A stretch of 64,000 nt of DNA from Ceratotherium simum simum. Its lineage: Eukaryota; Chordata; Mammalia; Perissodactyla; Rhinocerotidae. A model generated the notes under the pieces. That model did not search any database, was not told where the DNA came from, and saw nothing but the letters and a program-made list of their open reading frames with translations. This document shows positions 10,835 through 22,200 of the stretch, one piece after another. How positions within the stretch are numbered: position 1 is the stretch's first letter; each line of letters begins with the position of its first letter. The stretch spans positions 15,713,225 to 15,777,224 of the forward strand of contig NW_004454180.1 of the NCBI RefSeq assembly GCF_000283155.1, in the 5' to 3' direction. The position numbers and the translations under genes are program-made.

Positions 10835-11590
10835 CTTTCTGCATGGTGGGAACTGGCCCTTCTCCCACGGAGAGAGTTGCAAGTTATAACATTTCAAGGC
10901 TCTTGGAGGGTCGTAGCACGGGATGGACTGGCCATCTGTGCCGGGCTAAGACGATAACCAAAGAGAACAATGCACGTACACGATTACTGGGCTGGGATGT
11001 TAGCCAACGGGCTCAATGCACATACGCCACTGACAACCATTTGTGCATGGGAACACTAGATGTTTGCTCTGTAAACTCTGTAACTGCTTATATAAACTGC
11101 TGGAGACTGAGACCCGGTGAGAGTTCCACCTGTGGAAGGGACACCTTGCCCAGGATGTGTGATTCTTGCCCAGCCGTGTCGATTGACAGGACTCTCCCGG
11201 CAGTGGGGCGTGGATGTTGTGAGTAACTGATTTACTGTGAAGTAATTGATCTGATGTGTTCTCTTTTCGGTCAACCTGGTGTTTCTCTTTCCAGTTGATT
11301 TGTATCATTTCCCTTCAGTCGATCTTGTGTTTCCCTTTCCGATCGATCTGATGTTTTTCCCTCTTATTATATGACCTATTCGGATCTGCTGCTATCTCAG
11401 CTGATGTGGATGTTTTCCCTTTCCAGTCGAGCTGGTGTTTTTTCCCTCTTATTATTTGACCTATTAGGATCTGTTTGCGGACTATCGCCCTTACTATCCT
11501 CTATATAATAAAATATACCTTCAGTCCATTTGTTTGGAGTGGAAAGTTTCTTTTACATCTCCGATCGAATCCCCGAACCTCTCATAACAA
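10835..11590 (+). mobile_element. Retroviral LTR with internal tandem array
   Basis: LTR-like regulatory order: a promoter-like TATAAA at 11091-11096, a long transcribed part, and a poly-A signal AATAAA at 11507-11512. Codon-like content is absent; an open frame of 127 codons here has no retroviral motif. No gag, pol or env sequence adjoins it, so it looks like a solo LTR of an endogenous retrovirus. The exact ends are uncertain because no target duplication was found. Composition is clearly GC-richer than the flanks, which suggests a younger, lineage-specific insertion (inference). Confidence 0.65.
11247..11473 (+). repeat. Degenerate 24-bp tandem array within LTR
   Basis: About seven diverged units on the pattern 'CGATCTGGTGTTTCCCTTTC' plus a few bases. 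The first four are spaced 24-25 bp apart, and later units are longer. A block of about 30 bp beginning CCCTCTTATTAT occurs twice (from 11359 and from 11444) with two differences. The array lies between the TATA box and poly-A signal, so it would be part of the transcript. Confidence 0.8.
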
Positions 11591-13234
11591 TATGCTGTGC
11601 TGGAAGAGAAGGAAAGGTCTCTATTTCAAGTTGATGGTTTGAACCAGCACATTTAACTTCCCTTCCTCTAAAATTCTCATTGAAATGCCACAGTATATGA
11701 GATTGTTCTGCAAAATATAATAGAGAACAGATTGGATAAAGGCAAGTATCACCAAGCCTGTGGGATGATGAGTTCAATGGAAACGTTCATCTGGAAATGA
11801 GTTGAATAGAATCTTCTAAGAGAACACAAAAATACTTGAAGTGAGAGTGTCAGGTGCTGAAAGTGAGGGGAAGCCATGACAGTCAGGAAGGAGGTGTTCA
11901 GGCATGTATAAACTCCAAGAAGCGCATTTGACTGTTGGGTAAATAATAGCACCAGAAGTGGTGCTGCAATGCATTCTCACTGAATCTCAGTGGAGACACA
12001 GAGAGCCTTGTGAAAGTGGTTATTGCTGGGACAGGCTCTCAACGAGATCAGATATGCCAGCTAGAGAGTTTTGCCCCAAGCTAAGTCCCAATTATAACAA
12101 TTAATCCCCACAGCAGAAACTGTTCCTTCCATCCCACACTCTTCTCTGAGGAGTTCTCTCTCTGTGCTTCACAGAAAAACACAGTCCCCAATTATCAACA
12201 TGAGGTTGCAAACAATATAACCCTTTCTCTTCCCTCTTCGTCTAAGACTTAATTTTTACAGTGCACTCATAAAAACTCTAATAGGACTATGTTAATTATA
12301 ATGTGGAACAAATACATACTTTCTTCCGAAGGCATAAAGAGAAAAATATCAGATATACATGAATATTCTAAGAAAGGAAATTTACTTGAAGGTGAATAAA
12401 TAAATGTTCATCTCTAAAAGAAACACTCTCACAAAGAGGAGAAAGGTTTTGAAAATACTCTTTTTACAATCTTAAAAAGGTTCAAGATATCAATGAATCT
12501 GTTAAAAATTCTGATAGGAAATATTAGTTTCTTTTTGAAAATTATAATTGTCAAGTTAAAAAAAAAATCACTTAGGAGGAGATAGTAAATAGCAGACAGG
12601 AGTGAAATTGAATCAATGAAGTAAAAGTCCAGCTTGAGGAATTGCCTAAGAAGCAAAAGAAAAACACCAATAAGATTCATGAGGAACAAAAGAGCAGAAA
12701 ATGTGGAGATAATTTGCCATTGATTTTATATATTTATAATATGAATGCAGAAGAAACAGAGGCCTAGAGAAGAAATATCAAAAATCAAATGACAAGTAAA
12801 GAAAGATTATCTAGGTTTTTGGATCAACCAAGTCTACTAGGTACTAAGAAAATCTGCTAGTTTGAGTCAAAGTTGTCTCCCTGTTTTAAACCAAAGTAAA
12901 TATGAAGGCCAGAATAATTTGCTGAGATGTTGTTTTCATTTTTTTCTTTCCTTTATCACCATAATTTATTTATCTTTGCCTTAAGCTGATCTGTGTAGTC
13001 AGGCCTAAAGCAGAACTTGTCTGGGGAAAACCAAAACAAAATAAACAAAACACAGCAAACAGGCAAACAAAAATGATTCTTGCTTTGGTTTTAAATAATC
13101 TAGTTGATTGAGAGAATTATGTTCAAGGATCGTATAGGAGGAAGGAAAGGAGGCAAGTGCTTATGAGGAGTGCAATAGGAAATTAGAGTCCTTAGAGAGG
13201 GTAGTGGGGGATATGTCATGATATATATAGCTAC
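11591..13234. other. Unassigned sequence
   Basis: About 1.6 kb, AT-rich from about 12240. No recognised gene, exon or repeat family. Short open frames lack any recognisable motif. Confidence 0.5.
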
Positions 13235-14358
13235 TAAAATTAATATATCTGATAAGGGATTAATATCCAAAATATATAAGAAACTCCTACTACTCAATGT
13301 CAAAAAAACAAATAACTTGATTTAAAAAATGGGCAAAGAACTTTAATAGGCATACAAATGGCCAAAAGGCATGTGAAAAGATGCTCATTATCACTAATCA
13401 TCAGGGAAATGAAAACCAAAACCACAATGATATATAACCTCACATATCACAGCTAGATGTTGTTGCTATCAAAATAAACAAACCAAACAAACAAAACAAA
13501 ACCCGAAGGATAATGTGTTAGCAAAGACGTAGAGAAATTGAAACCCTTGTACACCGTTGGTAGGAATATAAAATAGTGCAGCCGCTATGGAAAACAGTAT
13601 GGAGGATCCTCAAAAAATTAAAAATAGAACTACGATGTGATCCAGCAAACCCACTTTTGGCTATGTATCTGAAAGAATTGATATTAGAATCTCGAAGGGA
13701 TATTTGTACTCCCGTACTCATTACTGCATTATTCACATTAGCCAAAATATAAAAATCATCTAAATGTTCATCAACCAATGAATGGATAAAGAAAATGTGG
13801 TATTTACATACAATGGAATATCATTTGGCGTTAAAAAAAAAAGGAAATCCTGCCATGTGGACAACATGGATAAACCTGGAGGATGTTACGCTAAGTGAAA
13901 TAAGCCAGTCACAAAACGACAAATACTGCATGATTCCCCTGATATGAGGTATCTAAAAATAGTCAAACTTATAGAAACAGAGAGGAGAATGATGGTTGTG
14001 AAGGCCTGGGGTTAGAAGGAAATGAGAAGTTGTGCAATGGGTATAAAGTTTCAGTTATGCAGGATGAATAAATTCTAGAGATCTGTTGTACAACATAGTG
14101 CCTAGAGTTAACAATTCAGTATTAGACACTTAAAAATCTAAGAGGATAGATGACATGTTAAATGTTCTTACCACACAAAAATAACAACAAAACAAACCAA
14201 AAAATCCAAAGTGGCAAAGGGATACTTTAGGAGGTGATGGATGTATTGTGGCGATGATTTCATGGGTGTTTGCATATCTCCAGACTCATCAAAGTGTATA
14301 CATTAAATATATCCATTTTTTGGCATATGAATTATATTTTAATAAAGTTGCTTAAAAT
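13235..14358 (+). mobile_element. L1 3' end (ORF2 tail plus 3' UTR)
   Basis: Forward L1 text: ATTAATATCCAAAATATATA, GATGCTCATTATCACTAATC, CCGCTATGGAAAACAGTATG, GGAATATCATTTGG, GCTAAGTGAAATAAGCCAGT. A 3' UTR follows, ending with the poly-A signal AATAAAG near 14341. The ORF2 tail is broken by frameshifts and stops. It is 5'-truncated, as most L1 copies are. Confidence 0.88.
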
Positions 14359-14790
14359 TAAATTAATATAAGTGGCAAGTCAGAAATCTGCAATAATATG
14401 ACCAGCCGGGGGGGACTTAAAGTGAGAAACCCATTCATTAACTATCTCTTTTAGAAATCAAGAATAAATATAGGCATGGGGATAGTTAGGTACACAATTG
14501 AAATTTTAAAATGTAAACTAAACTAACCTCTCTTCTTTTAAGCCAAAAGCATACTATAAATTATTATAAATTATAAATAGACTTTCTTCTTAATTTCAGT
14601 CTTGTCAGCTACAACAGGCAAATTTTTCTTTCTTAATTTTTGCTTAAGACATAAATGCATCTCTTTGATGCATTTCCTTTCATTTTTCTTACTAGGCCCA
14701 TGAAGTTTAACTGTACAACTGTTTCCTGTTCTTTAAAGTCTCTCTGGTTAAGTGATGTGTGAAACATTTCTCAATACCTTGTAGTTCTAG
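14359..14790. other. Unassigned AT-rich sequence
   Basis: About 430 bases with no recognised gene or repeat. Confidence 0.5.
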
Positions 14791-14807
14791 TTCTTATACC
14801 CTTTTCT

Positions 14808-15313
14808 TTTTTTTTTTTTTAATTTTTTATTTATTGCAGTAACATTGGTTTATAACATTGTATAAATTTCAGGTGTACATCATTATACTTCTATTTCTGC
14901 ATAGATTACATCATGTTCACCACCCAAATACTAATTACAACCCATCACCACACACACTTTCGCCCTCCCCCCTCCCCCCTTCCCCTCTGGTAACCACCAA
15001 TCCAATCTCTGTCGCTATGTGTTTGTTTATTGTTGTTATTATCTACTACTTAATGAAGGAAATCATATGGTATTTGACCTTCTCCCTCTGACTTATTTCA
15101 CTTTGCATAATACCCTCAATGTCCATCCATGTTGTCACAAATGCCTGGATTTCATTGTTTCTTATGGCTGAGTAGTATTCTATTGTGTATATATACCACA
15201 TCTTCTTTATCCATTCGTCGCTTGATGGGCACTTAGGTTGCTTCCAAGTCTTGGCTATTGTGAATAATGCTGCAATGAACACAGGGGTGCATGTATCTTT
15301 ATGCATTGGTGTT
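14808..15313 (-). mobile_element. Recent 5'-truncated L1 with 17-bp target duplication
   Basis: Reverse orientation, starting with a T-run and AATTTTTTATTTATTGCAGT (3' UTR end) and ending inside ORF2. The 17-bp target duplication TTCTTATACCCTTTTCT is perfect (14791-14807 and 15314-15330). The 3' UTR contains a C-rich tract (CCCTCCCCCCTCCCCCC) near 14964. The ORF2 tail is still open. Both facts point to a recent insertion compared with the other L1s here. Confidence 0.95.
15046..15306 (-). pseudogene. L1 ORF2p C-terminal fragment, frame intact
   Basis: An 86-codon open frame on the minus strand gives the extreme C-terminus of L1 ORF2p, the endonuclease/reverse-transcriptase protein. The family signatures [20 protein letters not shown] and IYTIEYYSAIRNNE are visible. 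The N-terminal domains are absent because the insertion was truncated at its 5' end, so it is dead on arrival although the frame has not decayed. The ATG is simply an internal Met. Confidence 0.85.
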
Positions 15314-15537
15314 TTCTTATACCCTTTTCTAACACTAACACATGTTTAACTTGTCTGGCTAGCTCAGGGCCCTTAACAACCCTCTGCCTAACTGAGAGCT
15401 CTTCCATTGGCATTTTATAAAAGGCTGTCTACTCCAAATCTAGACCTTGTAACATTGCCTCAAGGGACTTTTCCAGCCTTCATTTTCTTTAAAACTTATT
15501 TCCAGTTGTTAGTTGCTGAACTTGCCTTTACTCCTTT

Positions 15538-15577
15538 TTTTTTTTAATTTATTTTTTTTTGAGGTAACACTGGTTTG
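15538..15577 (-). mobile_element. Extremely truncated L1 insertion, about 40 bp
   Basis: A T-rich run followed by GAGGTAACACTGGTTTG matches the last bases of the L1 3' UTR seen at 14808-14850 (GCAGTAACATTGGTTT). The flanking 10-bp repeat TTACTCCTTT (15528-15537 and 15578-15587) is a target-site duplication. Only the poly-A tail and about 17 bases of element were copied. Confidence 0.75.
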
Positions 15578-15587
15578 TTACTCCTTT

Positions 15588-16654
15588 GCATTGGTTTATT
15601 TTATCTATGTTCCTTTATTTTCTAGCCAACCTCTGCCCCTACAGTACAGCATCGACACCAGATCCATCTTCCTCCTCACCCCCACTCATCCTCACACAAA
15701 AGAGGATACCAAATGTATTGCACACACAGCAGAAAGAAAATTCAAAGTGCTGGTCCAAGGCATCTATCCAAAGATGTATAGACATAAATCTTTTTAGACA
15801 GAGGGATATCTTTTAATGTAAATTGTTTCTGAAGTAACAGTTGATGACAAATTAGTCTTTCAATGTTTAATCATTCTGCCAGTAAATTCTACTATTTCTG
15901 GATTTAGATTATATTATTTCTTTATTTTTTTTCCATAGACACAGACCTGAGGCAGAAGTAAACTTCTATATTACAGTGATCTTTTAGCAGTTTAAGGTCC
16001 ATATATTTTAACATTGTCAAAAAATGCCATGAAAGCTTGATCTTGATAATTTAACACATATTAAGTTTTTGGTATCAGCTAGGTACTATCCTTAATTTTC
16101 CCCACAATCTTAGAAAGTACACTTTATTATCTTTGTTTGACATATGATACTTAGAATGGTTGAGGAACTTTTCTAAGATGGTTATTTCCACATCTTTAGA
16201 GGCACTTGTCAGATGAAGGATTTCAAACTTGGTCTTTATGGCTCTAAAGACAGTGCTCTTAACTACTTACTGTGTTTATCATTCTCACTTGAAAAAAGGA
16301 TCTGGCCCTAGATTTATATCAGAGATCACTTTGTTGAAAAGGAAAATATCTTATTTATTATATTAAGTGTGCTGAGCTTTCTAATTTCTTAGGGATACAT
16401 TACATTTCAGAGGAGGATGAGAAGTATACGATAGTGGATAAGTATCAGATTTTTAAAATTCTAACAATATATTGATTTTATAATGTATTGTGATGTTAAC
16501 ATGTTTTTGAGGAAAAGAAAGACTATAGCACTAAATATACTCTTCAATGTTCAGCCACAACCCTGTTTCAAAAGTGTGAAAATGTAAAATATATCAACAG
16601 CAGCAACATAATACTGTACATATAAAATCAAAGTAATAGAGTAATGATCTGGCT
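15588..16654. other. Unassigned AT-rich sequence
   Basis: About 1.07 kb without a recognised gene or repeat. Confidence 0.5.
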
Positions 16655-17130
16655 TGTGACACGTTTCTTAAGGTCTAGACCTTGAAAAAGACTTTCTCCT
16701 TGACCAAACTTTGGTCAGGCTCCTTTGAGCCCTTTTCTCAACTAGACCAAGACTTTGACCCCATCCTTGCTGAGCCTGCATAGCCCAGTTATAGCAAGAA
16801 TCCTGCTAAGTCCATTTAGAGAGAATCTCTCACCCTGGATATCTGATCACCCTTGATATCTGATTAAATTCCTCACTCTGCCCCCCTGATATCTTATCAC
16901 CCTAGCCTACTTTCAGCAAGAATCACCCTGCTCTTGATATCTCTTTTTTAGTAATCTTTCACTCACCAACCCCCTCACACTGTCTTTGGCTGTAAATCCC
17001 TACTTTTTCCTGTTGTATTTGGAATTGAGCCCAGTTCTATACTGAGGTCTCTTTCTCCCTATTGTAATAGATCCCGAATAAAATCTGTTTTTGAAACTCT
17101 AACTACCATCCAGCTCTGGTTCTCTTTGAC
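16655..17130 (+). mobile_element. Endogenous retroviral solo LTR
   Basis: It starts TGTGACACG and shows a CT-rich 'tctgatcaccc' repeat-like part. It has a poly-A signal AATAAA at 17077-17082, just after the run GAGGTCTCTTTCTCCC, and ends near CTGGTTCTCTTTGAC. The organisation matches a mammalian ERV LTR of about 475 bases. The family was not assigned and no coding region adjoins it. Confidence 0.72.
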
Positions 17131-18377
17131 TACTCTTTCTTCAGTTTAAATACTAAATATACTATAGTACCATGTGCAATATTTTTGGCGCTTACAGATT
17201 ACATGTAAAACTGTTGGAAAAACAGGTAAATAGCTTTCTTCTTCTATCCCTGACAAAGAAATTTGTACCAGATTAGTTTCCCCAAACACAAACATGCATA
17301 AAACTGGGACAAAATACAAGAGACAATGGTTTTCAGGCAGTGAAAAATAAGGCAAGGCTGTGATCCCCGAGAGAAAAGTTTAAGAGACAATCCACTTGAT
17401 TAATTAGCTCTCCACTCCAGGACAATTTCTTGACCATACCACAGAGAGCTGGAGTTTGAGCAGAGCAAAGTTGTCCTGCTAAACTGAGGTGAACAAAATT
17501 AAGATTAAGGACAGGTAAAATGTCTGGAACCTATAGGGATAGCAGACAGCAGCACAGAGTTGGGGCTCTAGAGTCTGTTTGGAGTTGCTCGTGATTTCAT
17601 GGTTAGGGCCTGAGTTGTACTTGCAAGAGATAATACCCCTCTAGGATTACCTGCTGCTATGGATTCAGAGGGAAACAGAGATACCAGAAGTAGAGCAATA
17701 TGGAGGGAAAAGAAGTGCCAGGGGATGTTGTAATTCCAGCCATGCCAGAGTAAGGAGATCTTATTAACATCTGACTAATACTTTTGGCTTCTAGCTGAGA
17801 TACCAGAAAGTACATGTCTTTGGAATAAACACTGTGCTCTAAAATAACACATTCTTAGGATCTGCCCTAACAGAATGTAAAACCAAGCTTTGACAAGATT
17901 TCCAGAGGGGAGAGAGTATGAAGTTTCATTCCTTCCAACCTTTGATTTTGCCACAGATCTACACTAACGAAGTGTAAAATCAATCCTTAACAAGTCCATG
18001 GTGATAACCCAGTAATTGAACTTCCTGATAAAACACAAATCAAAACTTTTCAGTGGAAGATAACATAATCCAGAGACTCTACAACATATTATTCACAGCA
18101 TCTAGTATCCTATTAGAAACTATTAAGAAAAAAAAAAACACAGAAAAAGTAAAATGTGATTCATAAGAAAAAAGTCAATAAAAACTCTGTGAACACAAGA
18201 TGGTCCAGATGTTGAATGTAAAAGACAAAGACTTTATAACAGCGATTATAAATAGGTACAAAGACTAAAGGAAATATGTTCGATGAATCAAAGGACATCA
18301 CTGCCTAATAAGTTGACAAAAAGTAAATTTCAGTAAGACAATGGAAACTATAAATGTAAAATAAAAATTGTAGATCT

Positions 18378-18576
18378 AGGGCGGGCCCTGTCACATAGTG
18401 GTTAAGTTCAGTGCACTCCACTACAGCAGCCCGGGTTCATAGATTTGGATCCTGGGCGCAGACCCACACCACTTATCAGCCATGCTGTGGTGGCGACCCA
18501 CATACAAAATAGAGGAAGATTGGCCACAGATGTTAGCTCAGGGTGAATCTCCCTCAGCAAAAAAAAAAAAAGGAAA
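18378..18576 (+). mobile_element. ERE SINE inserted in L1 ORF1
   Basis: Head GGGCGGGCCCTGTCACATAG, middle CCATGCTGTGGTGGCGACCC, a single tail unit and an A-run (18560-18571). Flanks AAAATTGTAGATCT (18364-18377) and AAAATTCTAGATCT (18577-18590) form a 14-bp target duplication with one mismatch. It has only one GAGGAAGATTGGC tail unit, unlike most copies here. Confidence 0.93.
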
Positions 18577-19282
18577 AAAATTCTAGATCTGGAAAATAAA
18601 GTAAGTGAAATAAAAATTTCACTAGAGGGCTTAAAATAAAAATGGAAATGGCAGAAGAAAAGATTATTAAATCTGAATACAAACAAATTTTAATTATCCA
18701 ATCTGAAGAACACAGAGAAAAAAAGATTCAAGACAAATAAGCAGAGGTCTACAAAAAAAAGAGAGTACGATTGGGAAAGAAAAACATATTTGAGGAAATA
18801 ATGCCCAAAAAGTCACATACGTAATGAAAAACACCAACTTACAGATCAAATAAGCTCAGTAAACCACAAAAAAAAAAGATAAATGTAAAGAAAATGACAC
18901 CTAGGATATCATAGACAAATTGCTGAAATAAAATATGAAAGGAAAATCTTCAAAGCAGCTAAAGAAAAAATACACGTCGTGTTCAGGGATATATTGATAA
19001 AAATGACTGCTGATTTCTTTTCAGAAGCAGCAAAGACTAGAAGGCAGTAAAACAATAAATTTTATGTGATGATAGAAAAAATCCTTCCACCAAATAAACA
19101 AAACCAAATTGATGCCGACCCTGATCTCAGTTCCCCTACATTAAACCCAGCAGATATGGGGTTAAAACCAAAAGCACTCATCCTCTTTGTCTGCTTCTCT
19201 AAGTTACATTCATATGTCAATATTGGTTTTTTAAACCTTCCTATCATTGTTGAACTTCACAAGGCAAATAGAAGTTACAAAT

Positions 19283-19767
19283 TGTTAGAGCCCACGTGGC
19301 CTCATGCTAACATTTTGGCTAGTTACAGGTCCTTTGAAGTTTTATTGCAGGGAAACTGATACCCCTGGAATACCAAGAAGCTGAAGCTCCCAAACCCCAA
19401 CTCCTTGGCTTCCTGGCGCCAGAATCCACCACCCACCACAGAGACAACCAAGGACACCCGTCTACAATTCCCTTATCTCGCCATCCTCCTCCCTGCCAAC
19501 ATCTTCACAAGGCCAAATGCAGGCTGGTGGGAAAGTGCAGACCAGCAACGCCACAGGCTCCCCATCCCTACAAGCAGCCACATTCCTCACAACCCTTAAA
19601 ACCCCTTTGCCTCCCATCTTTCTGGAGAAGACAAATTTGAGACCTCTCGTCTCCTGGCTGATATCATCTGAAATACAAACTCTTTCCTTGCCGTAAGCCT
19701 GGCATTCTAGTTTTATTTGGCCCCTCTTGTGTGGTAGGTAAAGAACCTGTGTTTGTGTCCAGTAACA
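19283..19767 (+). mobile_element. ERV1-like solo LTR inserted in old L1
   Basis: It begins TGTTAGAGCCC and ends CCAGTAACA, giving the terminal inverted pair TGTTA...TAACA. The body is C-rich, unlike the AT-rich L1 around it. Length is about 485 bases. The preceding 200 bases (19078-19282) are also foreign to the L1 and may be residual internal or flanking sequence. L1 text resumes at about 19784 (CTTCAAAATGAAGGAAAAAT). Confidence 0.65.
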
Positions 19768-20696
19768 AAAAATAGTCAAAAAAAATGCTCTTCAAAATGA
19801 AGGAAAAATAAATACATTTTCAGATCAACAATAGCTGAGGGGATACGTCACCAGAAGAATGCAGTACGAGAAATATCAAAGAATAGCCTTGTTAAAGGGA
19901 AATGATGCCAGAAGGAAAGTTGGATCAATACGAAGGAATAGAGAGTACCAGGAAAGATAAGCAAGTGGATGAATATAATATGTTTTTTATGTTTTCTTTC
20001 TTCTTCTCTTACTTTGCTTAAATGACAGTTGATTGTTTAAAGTAAATAATAACATTATGAGATATGAGTTTATAATGTACGTAGAAAGAAGGGATATGAC
20101 AACAATCAGGTAATGGAATTACAAATTTTGTAAGTATAATGGAATGGTAATGGAATCTGTGGTGAAATGCAATTATACTGGGTAAAGTTAATATAGTTGT
20201 AAAGCAGGAAATGAAAAATGGGCTGAGGGAAATGCAAAGTGTGAATTGATAAGGAGTAGGGGTGAAATAGACAGTATAAAATGGCAGCTGTGAAGGATAA
20301 AGGGGGAAGAGTTCAGAGGAACAATATTGACTGTTAATATATTTTGGTAAGGTCAGGATACATAGCCTTACAGTAACCATTAAAATAAATAATAACAAAA
20401 CAAGTTGTAGCTGATATGTCAATACATGAAGTAAAATGAAGTGATAAAAATATTCAGTTAACTCAAAAGAACACGGAGAAGAAGCAATAGAGAACAAAAA
20501 ATTGGAAGGGACAAATGAAAAACAAAGAGCAGGCTGGTAAACTCAAACTCATTAAAAGATAGAGATTAACAGACTATAAAAAAGCAAGAAACACTCTATG
20601 CTATTTACATGATATACGTTTAAAATACATCACAAAAGATATATCATGCAAACAGTAAGCAAGAAAGCAGGTGTGACAATAAAAACATGAGACAAA

Positions 20697-21002
20697 GTGG
20701 ACATAAAGACAAACAGTACTAAAGAGACAGAAGGACTCTACATAACAATAAAAAGAATTTTTCAAGAGGATCTGACAACCCTAGATGTGTATACACCTCA
20801 TAATGTGGGACTAATAAAAATGAGACTAATGGAAGAAATAGACAAATCCATAATCATTGTTAAAGATTTTAACACCTTTCTTCCAGTAACTGATAGAACA
20901 AGTGGAAAAAAAGTGACTAAAGTTATACAAGATCTGAACAACACAAGCAAGCAACTTGACCTGATTGACATTTATAGTATGGAATGCTACATCCAGCAAT
21001 AG
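20697..21002 (+). pseudogene. L1 ORF2 endonuclease-domain remnant
   Basis: A 101-codon open frame inside the decayed L1. It contains the L1 AP-endonuclease-like core, with VYTPHN early on (residues about 31-36) and DFNTFLPVTDR (about 58-68), where the family has a 'GDFNTPLS..DR' pattern. The Gly before Asp is replaced by Lys. LDLIDIYSMEC follows at about 87-97, matching the usual 'DLIDIYR' segment. Downstream stops remove the rest of the domain and the reverse transcriptase, so it is a fossil. The start Met is incidental. Confidence 0.75.
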
Positions 21003-22006
21003 AAAAATATTCTTTCCAACTGCACACTGAGTGTTTTCCAAGAGAGGCAATATATTAAGACACAAAGTAAACCTCAATAAACTTCAAAAGATTGAAATCT
21101 GACATGAAATTTTCTCTGATAATAAAATAATTAAATTAGATATCAATAACAATGAAATGTCTAAATATTCAGAAATTTTTTAAATGCAGTTCTAAATAAC
21201 TCATGGCTCAAAGAAGACTTCACAATATATGTAATAAATATATTTACAACACAATACAAGAACTACAAGAGTTCACAATACGAATAATAAATTATTTCAA
21301 ACCAAATGATAATAAAAACAAGCACATCAAACTTTGTGTAATAAACTAGAACACTCTTAGAAAACTTACATAGCATTAATATATAGGAAATGAAGGCTTA
21401 AAAACAGTGAGCTAAGTTTCCTCCTTAAAAAGTTAGAAGAAGACTTACATAAATCTATAGTAAGTGGAAGAATAGAAATAATAAAATTCAGAGAAGAAAT
21501 TGATGAATTAGAAAAAAGCCCATAGAAAAAATTAACAATGCCACAAGTTCTTTGAAATTTCTTTGAAAAGTTTAATAAAATTGATAATTCTCATAAGAAT
21601 AATCAAGAAAATAAGAGAAAACACATGTACCAGTATCAGGGAAAAAAAGATGGTGGTCACTACAGATTGTATACAAATTAAAAGATGTAAAGGAATATCA
21701 TGAAAAATTTTGTGCTAATAAATTTTACAACTTAAATGAAGTATATAAATTTTTTGAAAAACACAATTTATCAAGACGAACGAAAAAAATTAAAAACTGA
21801 ATAGCCCTATATCTATTAAAGCAATTGACTTTACATTCAAAAACAAAGTAATATCCCGGCCCAGATGGTTTTACTGATGATTTCTATCAAACATTTAAGG
21901 AGAAAATAACATAAACCTTACAGAAAATAAATAAGAGGAAACACTTTCCAACTCCTGTTAGCAGGCCAGCAAAGAAATTATTAGAAAAGAAACTGGGCCG
22001 GCCCCG

Positions 22007-22060
22007 TGGCTTGGTGGTTAAGTGCTCGCGCTCCGATGCTGGTGGCCCGGGTTCGGATCC
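22007..22060 (+). promoter_or_regulatory. SINE internal RNA polymerase III promoter
   Basis: The tRNA-like A box TGGCTTGGTGG (22007-22017) and B box GGTTCGGATCC (22050-22060) each fit the tRNA consensus with one deviation. They belong to the ERE head and do not mark a host tRNA gene. Confidence 0.75.
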
Positions 22061-22173
22061 CGGGCGCGCACCGAGGCGCCACTTCTCCGTCCATCCTGAG
22101 GCCGAGTCCCACATACAGCAACTAGAAGGATGTGCAGCTATGGCATGCAGCTATCTACTGGGGCTTTGGGGGG

Positions 22174-22200
22174 AAAAATAAAATAAAATAAAATAAAAAT
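22174..22200 (+). repeat. (AAAAT)n in SINE tail
   Basis: About five AAAAT units at the 3' end of the ERE body; a likely length-variable tail. Confidence 0.9.

Noticed and set aside
10843..11226. A 127-codon open frame
   Set aside because: It lies within the LTR across its TATA box and shows no retroviral protein motif.
11247..11473. A CRISPR-like array
   Set aside because: The units are contiguous and diverged with no unique spacers, and the genome is mammalian.
20018..20497. A 159-codon minus-strand open frame
   Set aside because: It lies antisense to the spacer of the old L1 at 17.1-22.7 kb, has no domain or signal, and is a chance frame.
22007..22060. A tRNA gene
   Set aside because: The boxes belong to the ERE head; no cloverleaf with proper acceptor stem and anticodon arm can be formed, and the same head recurs in other SINEs.
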